Shown piece by piece: positions 11,318 through 20,147 of a DNA stretch of 47,704 nt. The notes beneath the pieces are model-generated. The model was not told the DNA's origin. It made no database searches and worked only from the letters and a program-made list of their open reading frames with translations. Both the position numbers and the translations under genes were made by a program. Numbering within the stretch: position 1 is the first letter of the stretch; each line of letters starts with the position of its first letter. Origin of the DNA: Methanococcus voltae (GTDB lineage Archaea > AGJL01 > Methanococci > Methanococcales > Methanococcaceae); assembly GCF_024807655.1 (NCBI RefSeq), contig NZ_JANUCR010000008.1, positions 1 through 47,704 of the forward strand, in the 5' to 3' direction.

Positions 11318-11785
11318 GTGGCTGAAAACTGGGAACCGAAAATTATCGGTTTTTGTTGTAATTGGTGTACCTATGGTGGTGCAGATACAGCAGGTGTTGG
11401 GAGAATGCAGTACCCTCCAAGCATCAGAATTATAAGAGTGATGTGCTCCGGTAGAATCGAACCGTCATTCATATTAAAAGCATTTAAAGAAGGTGCTGAT
11501 GGTGTATTCATTGGCGGTTGCCACCTTGGAGACTGCCACTACGATGCAGGAAACTACAAATGGCAAAGAAGAGTGATGATGCTCTATGATATGCTCGACG
11601 AACTCGGTATCGAAAGAGAAAGAGTTATGCACGAATGGATTTCAGCATCAGAAGGTGAAAAATTCCAAATTGCAATGAATGATATCTATGATAAAATAAA
11701 AACGATGGGTCCTTGTACTTTAAAAGAAAATACGGGCAATATCGACAAATTTGTAGATGAATTAACAGAAGAATTAAAAGAGTAA
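11318..11785 (+). CDS. vhcD: F420-non-reducing hydrogenase delta subunit, selenium-free type (VhcD)
   Basis: Iron-sulfur protein that links the Vhc hydrogenase to heterodisulfide reductase HdrA. The start is GTG 11318 ([12 protein letters not shown]), with GAGGTGA at 11307-11313; the ATG at 11316 is out of frame. Characteristic MvhD cysteine motifs are seen: [12 protein letters not shown] near residue 13, [18 protein letters not shown]. The length of 155 aa is normal. It is the first gene of vhcDGAB and is divergent from frcA. Confidence 0.94.
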   Translation: MAENWEPKIIGFCCNWCTYGGADTAGVGRMQYPPSIRIIRVMCSGRIEPSFILKAFKEGADGVFIGGCHLGDCHYDAGNYKWQRRVMMLYDMLDELGIERERVMHEWISASEGEKFQIAMNDIYDKIKTMGPCTLKENTGNIDKFVDELTEELKE

Positions 11786-11865
11786 GATAACTCAAATAAT
11801 TTTTAATATGGTGTAAATCGATTAAATTCGATTACAGACTAATTAAATAATATAATGGTGGTTTC

Positions 11866-12777
11866 ATGGTTAAAATAGCTACTACGTGGCTTGGATGTTG
11901 TTCTGGTTGCCACATAAGTCTTTTAGATTTACACGAAGATTTATTGGATATATTAGGACAAGTTGAATTAGTCCATTGCCCTGTTTTAATGGATGTTAAA
12001 GAAATACCTAACGATATAGACGTTGCATTAATTGAAGGTGGAATTAGAAATGAAGAAAACCTTCATACTGCAAAAGAAATGAGAAAAAAAGCAAAAATTG
12101 TAGTTGCTTTTGGAACTTGTGCCGTATACGGCGGTATTCCTGGTATGGGCAATCTTTACTCAAATGAGGAAATACTCGAAAAAGCGTACAAAACTACACT
12201 CACAACGAAAAATGATGAGGGAATTATTCCAAACGAAGAAGTACCCCCATTAACTTCGAGAGTAGTGCCACTTTCACAAGTTATTGACGTTGATTACATA
12301 CTTCCAGGATGTCCTCCTAAACCAGAGTTAATTGCAAGCGTATTAACTGCACTTTTAGAAGGCAAAGAACCTGAAATATCAAACAAAAACATGTGCGAAG
12401 TATGTCCAAGAGAAAAAAGTAGTGAAGGGGTTGTTGTAGGCAGTCTTAAGAGAAACTACGAAGGTGAAATCGACCCTAAAAAATGTTTACTTGAACAAGG
12501 CTACATGTGTATGGGTGTTGCTACAAGGGCAGCTTGTGGTGCAATATGTCCAAGTGCTGGCGTTCCTTGCACGGGATGCTATGGTCCAACCGACAAAGTG
12601 GTAGACCAAGGTGCTAAAATGATATCTGCGTTAGCATCAGACTATAAAGTCGATGAAGACAAAGAAATGGACCCTCACGAACTTCCTAATAAAATAATTG
12701 ATAAAGTAGGCAGTTTCTATAAATTTACCTTGCCAAGTGCGTTAATTCCTGTAAAAAACGATAGGAACAAAAAATAA
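11866..12777 (+). CDS. vhcG: F420-non-reducing hydrogenase small subunit, selenium-free type (VhcG)
   Basis: Electron-transfer subunit of the Vhc hydrogenase. It starts at ATG 11866 behind GGTGG. Cluster ligands typical of the MvhG family are [17 protein letters not shown] (C12, C15), [20 protein letters not shown] and a C-terminal Cys-rich region with [27 protein letters not shown] and PCTGCYGPT. At 303 aa it is normal. It is co-transcribed with vhcD (80-nt gap) and precedes vhcA. Confidence 0.95.
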   Translation: MVKIATTWLGCCSGCHISLLDLHEDLLDILGQVELVHCPVLMDVKEIPNDIDVALIEGGIRNEENLHTAKEMRKKAKIVVAFGTCAVYGGIPGMGNLYSNEEILEKAYKTTLTTKNDEGIIPNEEVPPLTSRVVPLSQVIDVDYILPGCPPKPELIASVLTALLEGKEPEISNKNMCEVCPREKSSEGVVVGSLKRNYEGEIDPKKCLLEQGYMCMGVATRAACGAICPSAGVPCTGCYGPTDKVVDQGAKMISALASDYKVDEDKEMDPHELPNKIIDKVGSFYKFTLPSALIPVKNDRNKK

Positions 12778-13013
12778 TAAAATAAAATAATAATAAAATA
12801 ATAATAAAATAAAATAAAAAATAATAAAATAATACTAAAAATAAGTAGTTTTAATGAGTAAAATTAAATTTTAAACATTAATATGGGGATTACCTATAAA
12901 TAAATTTATTATATTAGACAATTACACAATTTGACTATAAAATGACTATAAAATATCAAATTAATATAAAATATACTATATAATTACTATGGATTATCAT
13001 ATATGGTGATATA

Positions 13014-14435
13014 ATGACAAAATTGTCAATAGAACCTGTTACTCGGGTTGAAGGACACGGTAAGGTTACACTATCATTCGATGATAGCGGAAAACTCGAT
13101 AAAGTCAATTTTCACGTTGTGGAAGTTAGAGGTTTCGAGAAATTCTTAGAAGGTAGATATATCGAAGATGCACCTGTATTTACACCAAGAATCTGCGGAA
13201 TTTGCCAAGTTTCCCACAATTTAGCAAGTGCTAAAGCCGTTGATAATATTTTCGGTGTAAAAATACCTAAAACAGCAGATATGCTCAGAAATTTAATGCA
13301 ACAAGCTTCAAACGTGCACAGCCACGCTTTACACTTTGGTATGCTTGCAGCACCAGATTTAATGTTCCCTACTACAGATGATGCTTTAAAAAGAAATCTT
13401 TTAGGCATTGCTGCAGAAAATATGGATATGGTAAAAGACTCAATTGCAATGAGAAAAGTTGGTCAAACTGTTATCCAAAAAGTCGGTGGTAGAGCAATTC
13501 ACCCAGTAACTGCGATAGTAGGCGGTCAATCAAAAGCATTGAGCGAAGAAGAAAGAGACGAACTTTTAACCTTATCTGACAACCTCGTTGAAACAGCTGA
13601 AAGAACGTTAAACGTTGGAAAACAGATGATGGAAAACTTAAAAGAAAAAGATTTAATGGACCTCGGCTATTTTGAATCATACCATATGGGTTTAGTAAAT
13701 AAAGGTGCTCAAGACATCTATGAAGGTAATATTAGAGTTGTAAACTCAGAAGGTAAAACTGAGTACGAATTCGACCCTTCAGAATATATGAACTATATTT
13801 CAGAAGGCGTAAGACCTTATTCATATTTAAAATTCCCTTACTTAACTGAAAAAGGAGATGGGGAAGGAAAAGGTGCTTATAGGGTTAATACACTTTCAAG
13901 ATTAAACGTATGCGACAAAATGCCTACGCCACTTGCTCAAAAGTACTATGAAAAATTTGTACAAACCTACGGAAAACCTGCACATCAACCTATGTTATTC
14001 CACTACGCAAGATTAATCGAATTATTATCAAGTTCTGAATTAATTAGAAAATTCTTAGAAGATGATAAAATCGTTGATACAGATGTTAGAGCTGAAGCTA
14101 ACGACATTGTAGGCGAAGGTGTGGGCTGTGTTGAAGCTCCAAGAGGTACTTTAATACACCACTTCAAAACGGACGACAGAGGAATTATTAACGATGCTAA
14201 CTTAGTAGTTGCTACCGTTCAAAACAACCCTGCTATGGACATCGGTGTTCAAAAAGTTGCTCAAAAATACATTAAAACGCCAGAAGACGCAAAACCTCAT
14301 ATATTAAACTATATGGAAATGGTTATCAGAGCATACGACCCTTGTTTATCCTGTGCAACGCACAATATAGGCGAAGAACCTAAAATGTTATCTATGGACG
14401 TATACCAAGGCGGAAAATTAATTAAAACGTTATAA
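13014..14435 (+). CDS. vhcA: F420-non-reducing [NiFe] hydrogenase large subunit, selenium-free type (VhcA)
   Basis: Catalytic subunit oxidising H2 to feed HdrA-based flavin electron bifurcation. ATG 13014 follows GGTGA with 4-nt spacing. Nickel ligands are C61-G-I-C64 with His68, and C444-L-S-C447-A-T-H450. All are Cys, and the C-terminal site is in the same chain, unlike the selenium paralogue, where it lies on the separate small VhuU peptide. The 23 residues after His450 are a probable cleavable tail. No dedicated protease lies in this operon, so the protease acting on it is encoded elsewhere or is shared. It is 473 aa. Confidence 0.95.
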   Translation: MTKLSIEPVTRVEGHGKVTLSFDDSGKLDKVNFHVVEVRGFEKFLEGRYIEDAPVFTPRICGICQVSHNLASAKAVDNIFGVKIPKTADMLRNLMQQASNVHSHALHFGMLAAPDLMFPTTDDALKRNLLGIAAENMDMVKDSIAMRKVGQTVIQKVGGRAIHPVTAIVGGQSKALSEEERDELLTLSDNLVETAERTLNVGKQMMENLKEKDLMDLGYFESYHMGLVNKGAQDIYEGNIRVVNSEGKTEYEFDPSEYMNYISEGVRPYSYLKFPYLTEKGDGEGKGAYRVNTLSRLNVCDKMPTPLAQKYYEKFVQTYGKPAHQPMLFHYARLIELLSSSELIRKFLEDDKIVDTDVRAEANDIVGEGVGCVEAPRGTLIHHFKTDDRGIINDANLVVATVQNNPAMDIGVQKVAQKYIKTPEDAKPHILNYMEMVIRAYDPCLSCATHNIGEEPKMLSMDVYQGGKLIKTL

Positions 14436-14519
14436 AAAATATGACGTATAATACATTGTAATATTGTAATATTGATATAGTATAATATTGTAATAAACAG
14501 AAACATTTAGGGGATGTTT

Positions 14520-14957
14520 ATGAATAATATGGATTCAGAAAATAGTACAAATGGTATTAAATGGGATGAGAAGAAGTGTGAATATTGTGGTCCTTGTGCG
14601 ATAAAATGCCCAAATGATGCTATTACAGTTGTAAATCCCAAAGGTCTTGAATTACCTTCAAGGAATAAGACTGATAAAGCTAATGAATTTAAAATGTGTG
14701 ATTTATGCGGTACTTGTGTATCTGTATGCCCTACAGAAGCTTTGAAAATGGGAAAAATCATACATAACGAAAAAGAATATGATAGGATTGAATTTACACC
14801 AAGTTTATGCAATAGTTGCGGTACTTGCGTTGAAGTTTGTCCTCAAAATACGTTAAAAGTAGATGAAGAATATAAACTTAAAGGTTTTTGCGTAATGTGT
14901 CTTAAATGTATTGATGCTTGCGAAAAAGCTAAAAAGAACGCTTTATCCTTGGAATAA
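14520..14957 (+). CDS. vhcB: Polyferredoxin VhcB, short form with four cluster motifs
   Basis: I choose ATG 14520 (MNNMDSEN), because AGGGGA ends 5 nt upstream; ATG 14514 overlaps that site. Four Cys motifs run through the protein: CEYCGPCAIKCP, CDLCGTCVSVCP, CNSCGTCVEVCP and CVMCLKCIDACE. They bind about four [4Fe-4S] clusters. The role is electron transfer around the hydrogenase. At 145 aa it is far shorter than the roughly 400-residue, twelve-cluster MvhB/VhuB type I know from other methanogens. The frame closes normally at 14957 and the next 245 nt hold no continuation, so it looks complete rather than broken. It is last in vhcDGAB. Confidence 0.85.
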   Translation: MNNMDSENSTNGIKWDEKKCEYCGPCAIKCPNDAITVVNPKGLELPSRNKTDKANEFKMCDLCGTCVSVCPTEALKMGKIIHNEKEYDRIEFTPSLCNSCGTCVEVCPQNTLKVDEEYKLKGFCVMCLKCIDACEKAKKNALSLE

Positions 14958-15202
14958 TTTTTTTGATAGATATAGATATTAAAAAAATTAATGTATTTAT
15001 CAATTATAATAATAGGTATAAAATTTTATAATGTGCATATAATAAAATAATAAAATAATAAAAATATGAAATATACGAAATAGAATAAATCCAAATTAAA
15101 GTAAGATATTACCATTCTAACTTTAAATTACAAAAATTGAATAAAATAAATAATTAAATAAATAGATTAATCAATTAATATAGCCAAAATATCGGTGATA
15201 TT

Positions 15203-17167
15203 ATGGAAGAACCAAGAATCGGAGTTTATGTTTGCCATTGTGGTGTTAACATAGGCGGAGTTGTAGACTGCGAAAACGTAGCTAAAACTGCCGAAGGACT
15301 CGAAAACGTAGTAATTGCAAGAGACTACAAGTATATGTGTGCAGACCCTGGGCAAGAAATGATTAAAAAAGATATTAAGGAGCTTGGATTAAATAGGGTT
15401 ATTGTTGCAGCTTGCTCTCCAAGACTTCACGAACCTACATTTAGGAGATGTGTTGCAGAAGCAGGTTTAAACCCATTTTTATTCGAATTTGCTAACATCA
15501 GAGAACATTGTTCTTGGGTGCATATGAAAGACAAAGAAAAAGCTACTGAAAAAGCAAACGACCTTGTAAGAATGGCAGTAGCAAAATCAAGAGGTTTAGA
15601 ACCTTTAGATTACCTTAACGTACCAGTTACAAAAAGAGCACTCGTAATTGGTGCAGGGGTTGCAGGTATACAGGCAGCTCTCGATTTAGGTGATGCAGGA
15701 TTTGAAACCATCGTTGTAGAAAAAACTCCATCAGTTGGTGGTAGAATGGCTCAACTCGATAAGACATTCCCTACAAACGACTGCTCAATTTGTATTCTTG
15801 CCCCTAAAATGGTTGACGTTGCAAAACACCCTAACATTAAATTGTACTCTTACTCTGAAGTAAAAGAAGTAAAAGGATACATTGGTAATTTCACGGTGAA
15901 AATCGAGAAAAAACCAAGATACTTAAGTGAAGAAAAATGTACGGGTTGCGGTTCTTGTGCTGAAGTATGTCCTATCAGCGTTCCAAACGAATTTGATATG
16001 GGACTTGGTATGAGAAAAGCAATTTACAAACCATTCCCTCAAGCTGTTCCAGCTAAATATACAATTGATATGGAACATTGTATCGATTGTGGTCTTTGTT
16101 CGAGAGTATGTGGCCCTCAAGCGATAGATTACAACCAAAAACCAGAAATCATTGAAGCTGACGTCGGTTCAATTATCAACGCTACAGGATATGACCCATA
16201 CGACCCAACGGAAAAAGAAGAATATGGTTATGGAACTTACCCTAACGTAATTACTGCCATGGAATTGGAAAGAATGATTAACGCATCCGGTCCTACAATG
16301 GGTAAGGTAATCAGACCAAGCGACAGCCAAAAACCAAAAAGAATTGCATTTATTCAGTGCGTTGGTTCAAGAGATGCCAAAACAGGGAATAGATACTGTT
16401 CAAACGTTTGCTGTATGTATGCAATGAAAAACTCACAGTTAATAAAAGAAAAATCACCAGAAACCGATATCGACATATACTATATGGATATACGGGCATT
16501 TGGTAAAGCATACGAAGAATTCTACGAAAGAAGTGCTAAACAGTATGGTATCCAATTTATTAGAGGAAGACCTGCTCAAGTATTCCAAGAGATTGATAGC
16601 GATAACCCAATAATTAGGGCAGAAGACACCCTTTTGGGTGAAATATCTGAAAAAGAGTACGATTTAGTAGTTCTTTCAGTTGGTATGGTACCATCATCAA
16701 GTGCTGACGAAATTCAAAAATTACTCGGAATATCAAGAAGTGCTGACAGATTCTTCTTAGAAGCACACCCTAAATTAAGACCTGTTGATACGGCAACAGA
16801 CGGTGTTTACTTAGCAGGTGCTTGTCAAGGTCCTAAAGATATCCCTGCTTCAGTTGCGCAAGGTTCTGCTGCTGCTTCGAGAGCTTCAATTCCATTATCT
16901 CAAGGTGAGGTACAAATTGAACCTATCGTTGTAAACATTGATTCAGATATCTGTGGAGCTTGCGGTATTTGTGTACAACAATGTCCATACGGTGCACCAA
17001 GATTTGTTGAAAAAGACGGCAAATTATCAGTAGAAGTAATTTCAGCACTCTGTAAAGGTTGCGGTACTTGTGCAGCAGGTTGTCCAAGTGGTGCTTTAGA
17101 GCAATCACACTTTAAAACTGGGCAAATTTACCACCAAATCGAAGGAGCATTTAAAGACTCAATTTAA
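15203..17167 (+). CDS. hdrA: CoB-CoM heterodisulfide reductase subunit A, cysteine form (HdrA)
   Basis: FAD- and Fe-S-containing bifurcating subunit that uses hydrogenase electrons to reduce ferredoxin and the CoM-S-S-CoB heterodisulfide. ATG 15203 follows GGTGA with 4-nt spacing. Domains in order are an N-terminal Cys region ([11 protein letters not shown]), the FAD Rossmann motif [14 protein letters not shown] near residue 152, ferredoxin motifs [12 protein letters not shown] and [13 protein letters not shown], the CSNVCCMYA motif at residues 399-407, and two C-terminal ferredoxin motifs, [12 protein letters not shown] and [12 protein letters not shown]. Methanococci also have a selenocysteine HdrA; here the CSNVCC motif uses Cys codons only. 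It is 654 aa. It lies 245 nt after vhcB in the same direction, so it probably joins the selenium-free set. HdrBC are not in the window. Confidence 0.95.
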   Translation: MEEPRIGVYVCHCGVNIGGVVDCENVAKTAEGLENVVIARDYKYMCADPGQEMIKKDIKELGLNRVIVAACSPRLHEPTFRRCVAEAGLNPFLFEFANIREHCSWVHMKDKEKATEKANDLVRMAVAKSRGLEPLDYLNVPVTKRALVIGAGVAGIQAALDLGDAGFETIVVEKTPSVGGRMAQLDKTFPTNDCSICILAPKMVDVAKHPNIKLYSYSEVKEVKGYIGNFTVKIEKKPRYLSEEKCTGCGSCAEVCPISVPNEFDMGLGMRKAIYKPFPQAVPAKYTIDMEHCIDCGLCSRVCGPQAIDYNQKPEIIEADVGSIINATGYDPYDPTEKEEYGYGTYPNVITAMELERMINASGPTMGKVIRPSDSQKPKRIAFIQCVGSRDAKTGNRYCSNVCCMYAMKNSQLIKEKSPETDIDIYYMDIRAFGKAYEEFYERSAKQYGIQFIRGRPAQVFQEIDSDNPIIRAEDTLLGEISEKEYDLVVLSVGMVPSSSADEIQKLLGISRSADRFFLEAHPKLRPVDTATDGVYLAGACQGPKDIPASVAQGSAAASRASIPLSQGEVQIEPIVVNIDSDICGACGICVQQCPYGAPRFVEKDGKLSVEVISALCKGCGTCAAGCPSGALEQSHFKTGQIYHQIEGAFKDSI

Positions 17168-17356
17168 ATAAATAGTTAAATATTTATTAACTATTTATTA
17201 ACTATTTATTGAATATTCTTCCTATTAATTTAAAAAAGTATTATATTATTAACTTTTTAATTTTTTAATAACTATCTAATTAGTGGTGTAATAGATAGAT
17301 ATGCAATATAAGGATTATGTAAAAATATAACAACTAATATGACAATATTACTTAAT

Positions 17357-17391
17357 TTAAATTTTATTTTTTTAGTTTTTTATTTTTAAAT
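17357..17391 (+). terminator. T-rich terminator after the vhc/hdrA region
   Basis: Runs TTTTATTTTTTTAG and TTTTTTATTTTT occur in the 250 bp between hdrA and the convergent DenV-like gene. U-rich tracts of this kind stop archaeal RNA polymerase. Imperfect copies of CTATTTATTAA lie upstream at 17185-17212. Confidence 0.5.
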
Positions 17392-17419
17392 TATAAGGGC
17401 ATAAATTTAAAATATGATT

Positions 17420-17803
17420 TTAATATCCTAATTCTATCGATCTCCTGAGATAAATAGCATACCTCTTTCTACATTCAGGACAACGCTTTACATAAAGTAG
17501 ATAATGTACAACATTTCCACGATTTGCTTTTTTCTTTAGAATATCCTCAGGCAAATGTGTAATATATTTGTCAACATTTTCCAAGTCTGATTTATGATTG
17601 TATCCCCTCTCACTCATCTCCTTAGCTAACTCATCGTGTCGTTTTTTGATACTTTCAACTTCAACTTGGTCAAACTCAACGTGTTTTGTTATTTGTCGCC
17701 TACGTTTTAAAGAACCTAAAAGCATATGGCTTTCAACGTGTGCACTTCCGAGATGTTTCTGACACAATGCTTCAACTGGAAAATGTGGAAATTGATTAAC
17801 CAT
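17420..17803 (-). CDS. DenV-like pyrimidine-dimer DNA glycosylase/lyase (probable)
   Basis: The start is ATG 17803, with AGGTG (17809-17813) 5 nt upstream; this removes a 30-residue hydrophobic stretch read from the promoter. The 127-aa product resembles T4 endonuclease V, which excises UV-induced cyclobutane dimers. QKHLGSAHVES aligns with the phage QHLMAEYRE, and KKRHDELAKEMSERGYNHKSDL aligns with its [21 protein letters not shown]. Glu24 matches the catalytic Glu23. The phage nucleophile is the alpha-amine of Thr2. Here residue 2 is Val, which still offers an amine if Met is removed, but this weakens the assignment. A CPEC motif near the C-terminus is extra. It is back to back with the trp leader and convergent with hdrA. 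The alignment is from memory. Confidence 0.6.
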   Translation of the reverse strand: MVNQFPHFPVEALCQKHLGSAHVESHMLLGSLKRRRQITKHVEFDQVEVESIKKRHDELAKEMSERGYNHKSDLENVDKYITHLPEDILKKKANRGNVVHYLLYVKRCPECRKRYAIYLRRSIELGY

Positions 17804-17876
17804 TTTTACACCTATATTAATATATTCACAATAATGTATATATATTATAAGATATCTATATGTTAAATAACCTAAA

Positions 17877-17927
17877 ATAAAAATATAATACAAAATTGTT
17901 TAAAAATTGTTTAAAAATCAAATGGTG
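17877..17927 (+). promoter_or_regulatory. trp operon promoter region with 11-nt tandem repeat
   Basis: A TATA-like AAAATATAAT (about 17880-17889) is followed by two tandem copies of ATTGTTTAAAA (17895-17905 and 17906-17916), one helical turn apart. Then comes the GGTG ribosome site of the leader ORF (17924-17927). A second TATA candidate, ATGTATATATATTATAAG, lies at 17834-17850 and may serve the divergent DenV-like gene or both. The exact transcription start cannot be fixed from sequence. Confidence 0.45.
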
Positions 17928-17933
17928 TTTAAA

Positions 17934-18059
17934 ATGAATCATATAAAGAAAATCTCGAGTAAGGATAATTTCCGAAATATGAATACTGATAAATTAAATA
18001 ACGAAATAAGTAAATTAAATTCATTTGAAAGTGTTGTTTTATTCCAGTGGTGGCACTAA
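17934..18059 (+). CDS. trpL: trp operon leader peptide with tandem Trp codons (41 aa)
   Basis: This short ORF starts at ATG 17934, with GGTG 6 nt upstream, and ends at TAA 18057-18059. It encodes 41 residues beginning MNHIKKISSKDN and ending SFESVVLFQWWH-stop. Codons 39 and 40 are both TGG (18048-18053). Trp is rare in this AT-rich genome, so two in a row three codons from the stop, 266 nt ahead of trpC, is the classical layout of an attenuation leader in bacteria. Scarce charged tRNA-Trp would stall the ribosome there. The proposed role is translation-coupled control of trpCDEGFBA. Expression and conservation are not shown by the sequence. I know of no established archaeal example. Confidence 0.75.
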   Translation: MNHIKKISSKDNFRNMNTDKLNNEISKLNSFESVVLFQWWH

Positions 18060-18096
18060 TCACTGTGTAATTTTGTTAGCGAACGCCATAGTTCGT
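18045..18096 (+). promoter_or_regulatory. Candidate trp attenuator hairpins
   Basis: Hairpin A pairs 18045-18051 (CAGTGGT) with 18059-18065 (ATCACTG): seven pairs including one G-U, with a 7-nt loop GGCACTA. It buries the two Trp codons and the stop. TTTTGTT follows at 18071-18077. Hairpin B pairs GCGAAC (18079-18084) with GTTCGT (18091-18096), loop GCCATA. The loops share GGC/GCC and could kiss. A ribosome stalled on the Trp codons would melt A. This was folded by eye, not by energy calculation. Confidence 0.5.
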
Positions 18097-18325
18097 GAAT
18101 GTATTTAAATTGTATGATATTTTGCAGTAGTTAATTAAAAATTTATAAATTTTAATAAGGTTATATCCATATATTTAACCATTCAAATTTATAAGTAGTT
18201 GATTAAGTATTGTTTTGTAAAATTATTATATTTAGATTTATAAATTTATATAACTTTATGTTGATATCTATTGAGTATATAAATTTAAAAACTCAAAAAC
18301 TCAAAAAATTTTAAGGATGATTATT
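18097..18325 (+). other. trp leader transcript, remaining AT-rich part
   Basis: About 230 bases between the hairpins and trpC with no ORF. It contains an imperfect AT palindrome (AAAATTTATAAATTTT, about 18138-18153) and repeated ACTCAAAA just before the trpC ribosome site. A second promoter for trpC cannot be excluded. Confidence 0.4.
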
Positions 18326-19066
18326 ATGATAAATTTCAAAAGACAGGCGAATGCCATAAAGAATTTTAAGGAAAATAAACACGATAAAAACGACCCTGTA
18401 AATAAAATAAATAAAAATGCAATAATAGCGGAAATTAAAGTCCATTCCCCAAAATATGGAGATTTATTAAAAAATAGGAAAGAATTAGACATTTTAAAGA
18501 TATATGAAGAAGCCGGAGCTGTTGGAATCTCGTATATTACGGATAAACAGCATTTTAACGGAAATTTCAAAGTTTTCGAAGAAATTTGTAAAAATACGGA
18601 ATTACCCGTGCTTAGAAAAGATTTTATAACTACAAAAGATGAAATTGAAAAAACTGCCGAAGCTGGTGCGAGTACAGTTTTAATAATTTCAAGGTTGCTA
18701 AAAGAGGAAACTGCCGAATTCGTAGATTTTGCAATGAGTTGTGGACTTGATACGCTTGTAGAAGTTCATAACAAAGAAGAAATTGAAGTCGCAAAAGATA
18801 CAAAAACGTCTATGATTGGTATAAACAACAGGGACATACGCAAATTGGAACTTGACGATGGAACAGTTTCTTTAACTGAAAAATTAGCTAATTTAATCCC
18901 GAAAGATAGAATAATTATCAGTGAAAGTGGAATCGCTAATTTAAACGATTTAAACACAGTATTAAAATACACTGATGCAGCACTAATTGGAACATCATTT
19001 ATGAAAACTAACTTTGAAACACAGAAAGAATTTGTTAAAAGCTTTGTAAGGGGAAAATATGAGTGA
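18326..19066 (+). CDS. trpC: Indole-3-glycerol phosphate synthase TrpC
   Basis: Converts carboxyphenylaminodeoxyribulose 5-phosphate to indole-3-glycerol phosphate in tryptophan synthesis. I choose ATG 18326, since AAGGATGA (18313-18320) lies 5 nt upstream; ATG 18317 is inside that site. The family motifs of this TIM barrel are visible: AEIKVHSPKYGD (catalytic Lys), VLRKDFITTKDEI, GINNRDIRKLELD, IISESGIAN and GTSFMKTN. It is 246 aa and normal. It is the first structural gene of trpCDEGFBA and overlaps trpD by 8 nt, so translation is probably coupled. Confidence 0.95.
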   Translation: MINFKRQANAIKNFKENKHDKNDPVNKINKNAIIAEIKVHSPKYGDLLKNRKELDILKIYEEAGAVGISYITDKQHFNGNFKVFEEICKNTELPVLRKDFITTKDEIEKTAEAGASTVLIISRLLKEETAEFVDFAMSCGLDTLVEVHNKEEIEVAKDTKTSMIGINNRDIRKLELDDGTVSLTEKLANLIPKDRIIISESGIANLNDLNTVLKYTDAALIGTSFMKTNFETQKEFVKSFVRGKYE

Positions 19067-20147
19067 AACAGTTGCAAAATTAAAATCAAAAGTAAATACG
19101 AATAATTTAAACCAGAATAATTTAATGGACAAAATTCTTGAAAAAAATGATTTATCTTTTGAAGAAGCATATGAACTTTTTGGAAAATTATTAAATGAAA
19201 GTGAAATTAAAATCGGTGCTTATTTAACTGCCTTACAGATGAAAGGCATTAGTTCCGATGAAATTGCAGGTTTTGCAAAAGCTATGCGAGATAATGCTGT
19301 AAAAATTGAATTAGGTGATGTGATAGACACTTGCGGGACTGGAGGGGATGGTTCTAAAACCATTAACGTTAGCACAGCGGTTTCTTTGATACTTTCTTGC
19401 TTTACAAAAGTTGCAAAACACGGTAATGTTTCAATTACCTCAAAAAGTGGCTCTGTAAATGTATATGAAACTATGGGTTGTAAAATTCCAGAAAATATTG
19501 AAGTTGCGAAGCTTTCACTTGAAAAAACAAATTTTACATTCTTGCACGCTCAAAAATACCACCCCGCACTTAAAAAAATAATGCCTGTAAGGAATGAATT
19601 AAAATTCAAGACAATATTTAATATATTAGGACCTTTAGCAAATCCTGCAAGTCCAAAATATCAAATAATCGGTGTAAATTCCTCTGATTTGTGTGATAAA
19701 ATTGCAAGAGCGTTGCCAAGATTACAAAATATTGAAAGAGCTTTGGTCGTAAACGGCTATGGGGAAAATTACACCCTTGACGAATTAAATCCGAATGGAA
19801 ATTCAAAAATCGTAGAATACAATAAAAATGGCGCTGAATTTGAATTTAAAGAATATATCGTAAATCCTAAAGATTTTGGTCTTAAAAATTCGAAAATAAT
19901 TCCTTGTAATAGCCCTAAAGAAAGCGCAGAACGTTTAATCAACGTATTTTCTGGAAAAATAAACGAAGACAGGAATTTTATATTAATGAATGCAGCGGCT
20001 GGATTATATGCTTGTAAAATTGCATCTGACTTTATAGATGGTGTAGAAATCGCAAAAGAAGCACTCGACTCCGGTGCAGTATTGAAAAAACTTGATGAAT
20101 TGGAAAAAGTGAAAAAGTATGATGGGGGTGAGCAGTATGAAAAATAG
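19059..20147 (+). CDS. trpD: Anthranilate phosphoribosyltransferase TrpD
   Basis: Joins anthranilate to PRPP. ATG 19059 is preceded by GGGGA with 4-nt spacing and overlaps the end of trpC. Glycine-rich PRPP loop DTCGTGGDGSKTINVSTA and KHGNVSITSKSGSVNVYE are diagnostic, as is FNILGPLANPA. An N-terminal 20-residue Asn/Lys stretch (SKVNTNNLNQNNLMDK) precedes the helical domain. It is 362 aa. Its 3' end overlaps trpE by 11 nt. Confidence 0.95.
   Translation: MSETVAKLKSKVNTNNLNQNNLMDKILEKNDLSFEEAYELFGKLLNESEIKIGAYLTALQMKGISSDEIAGFAKAMRDNAVKIELGDVIDTCGTGGDGSKTINVSTAVSLILSCFTKVAKHGNVSITSKSGSVNVYETMGCKIPENIEVAKLSLEKTNFTFLHAQKYHPALKKIMPVRNELKFKTIFNILGPLANPASPKYQIIGVNSSDLCDKIARALPRLQNIERALVVNGYGENYTLDELNPNGNSKIVEYNKNGAEFEFKEYIVNPKDFGLKNSKIIPCNSPKESAERLINVFSGKINEDRNFILMNAAAGLYACKIASDFIDGVEIAKEALDSGAVLKKLDELEKVKKYDGGEQYEK

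Noticed and set aside
16397-16420. Possible selenocysteine in HdrA
   Set aside because: The CSNVCC motif is encoded by TGT and TGC codons; there is no in-frame TGA, so this is the Cys isoform.
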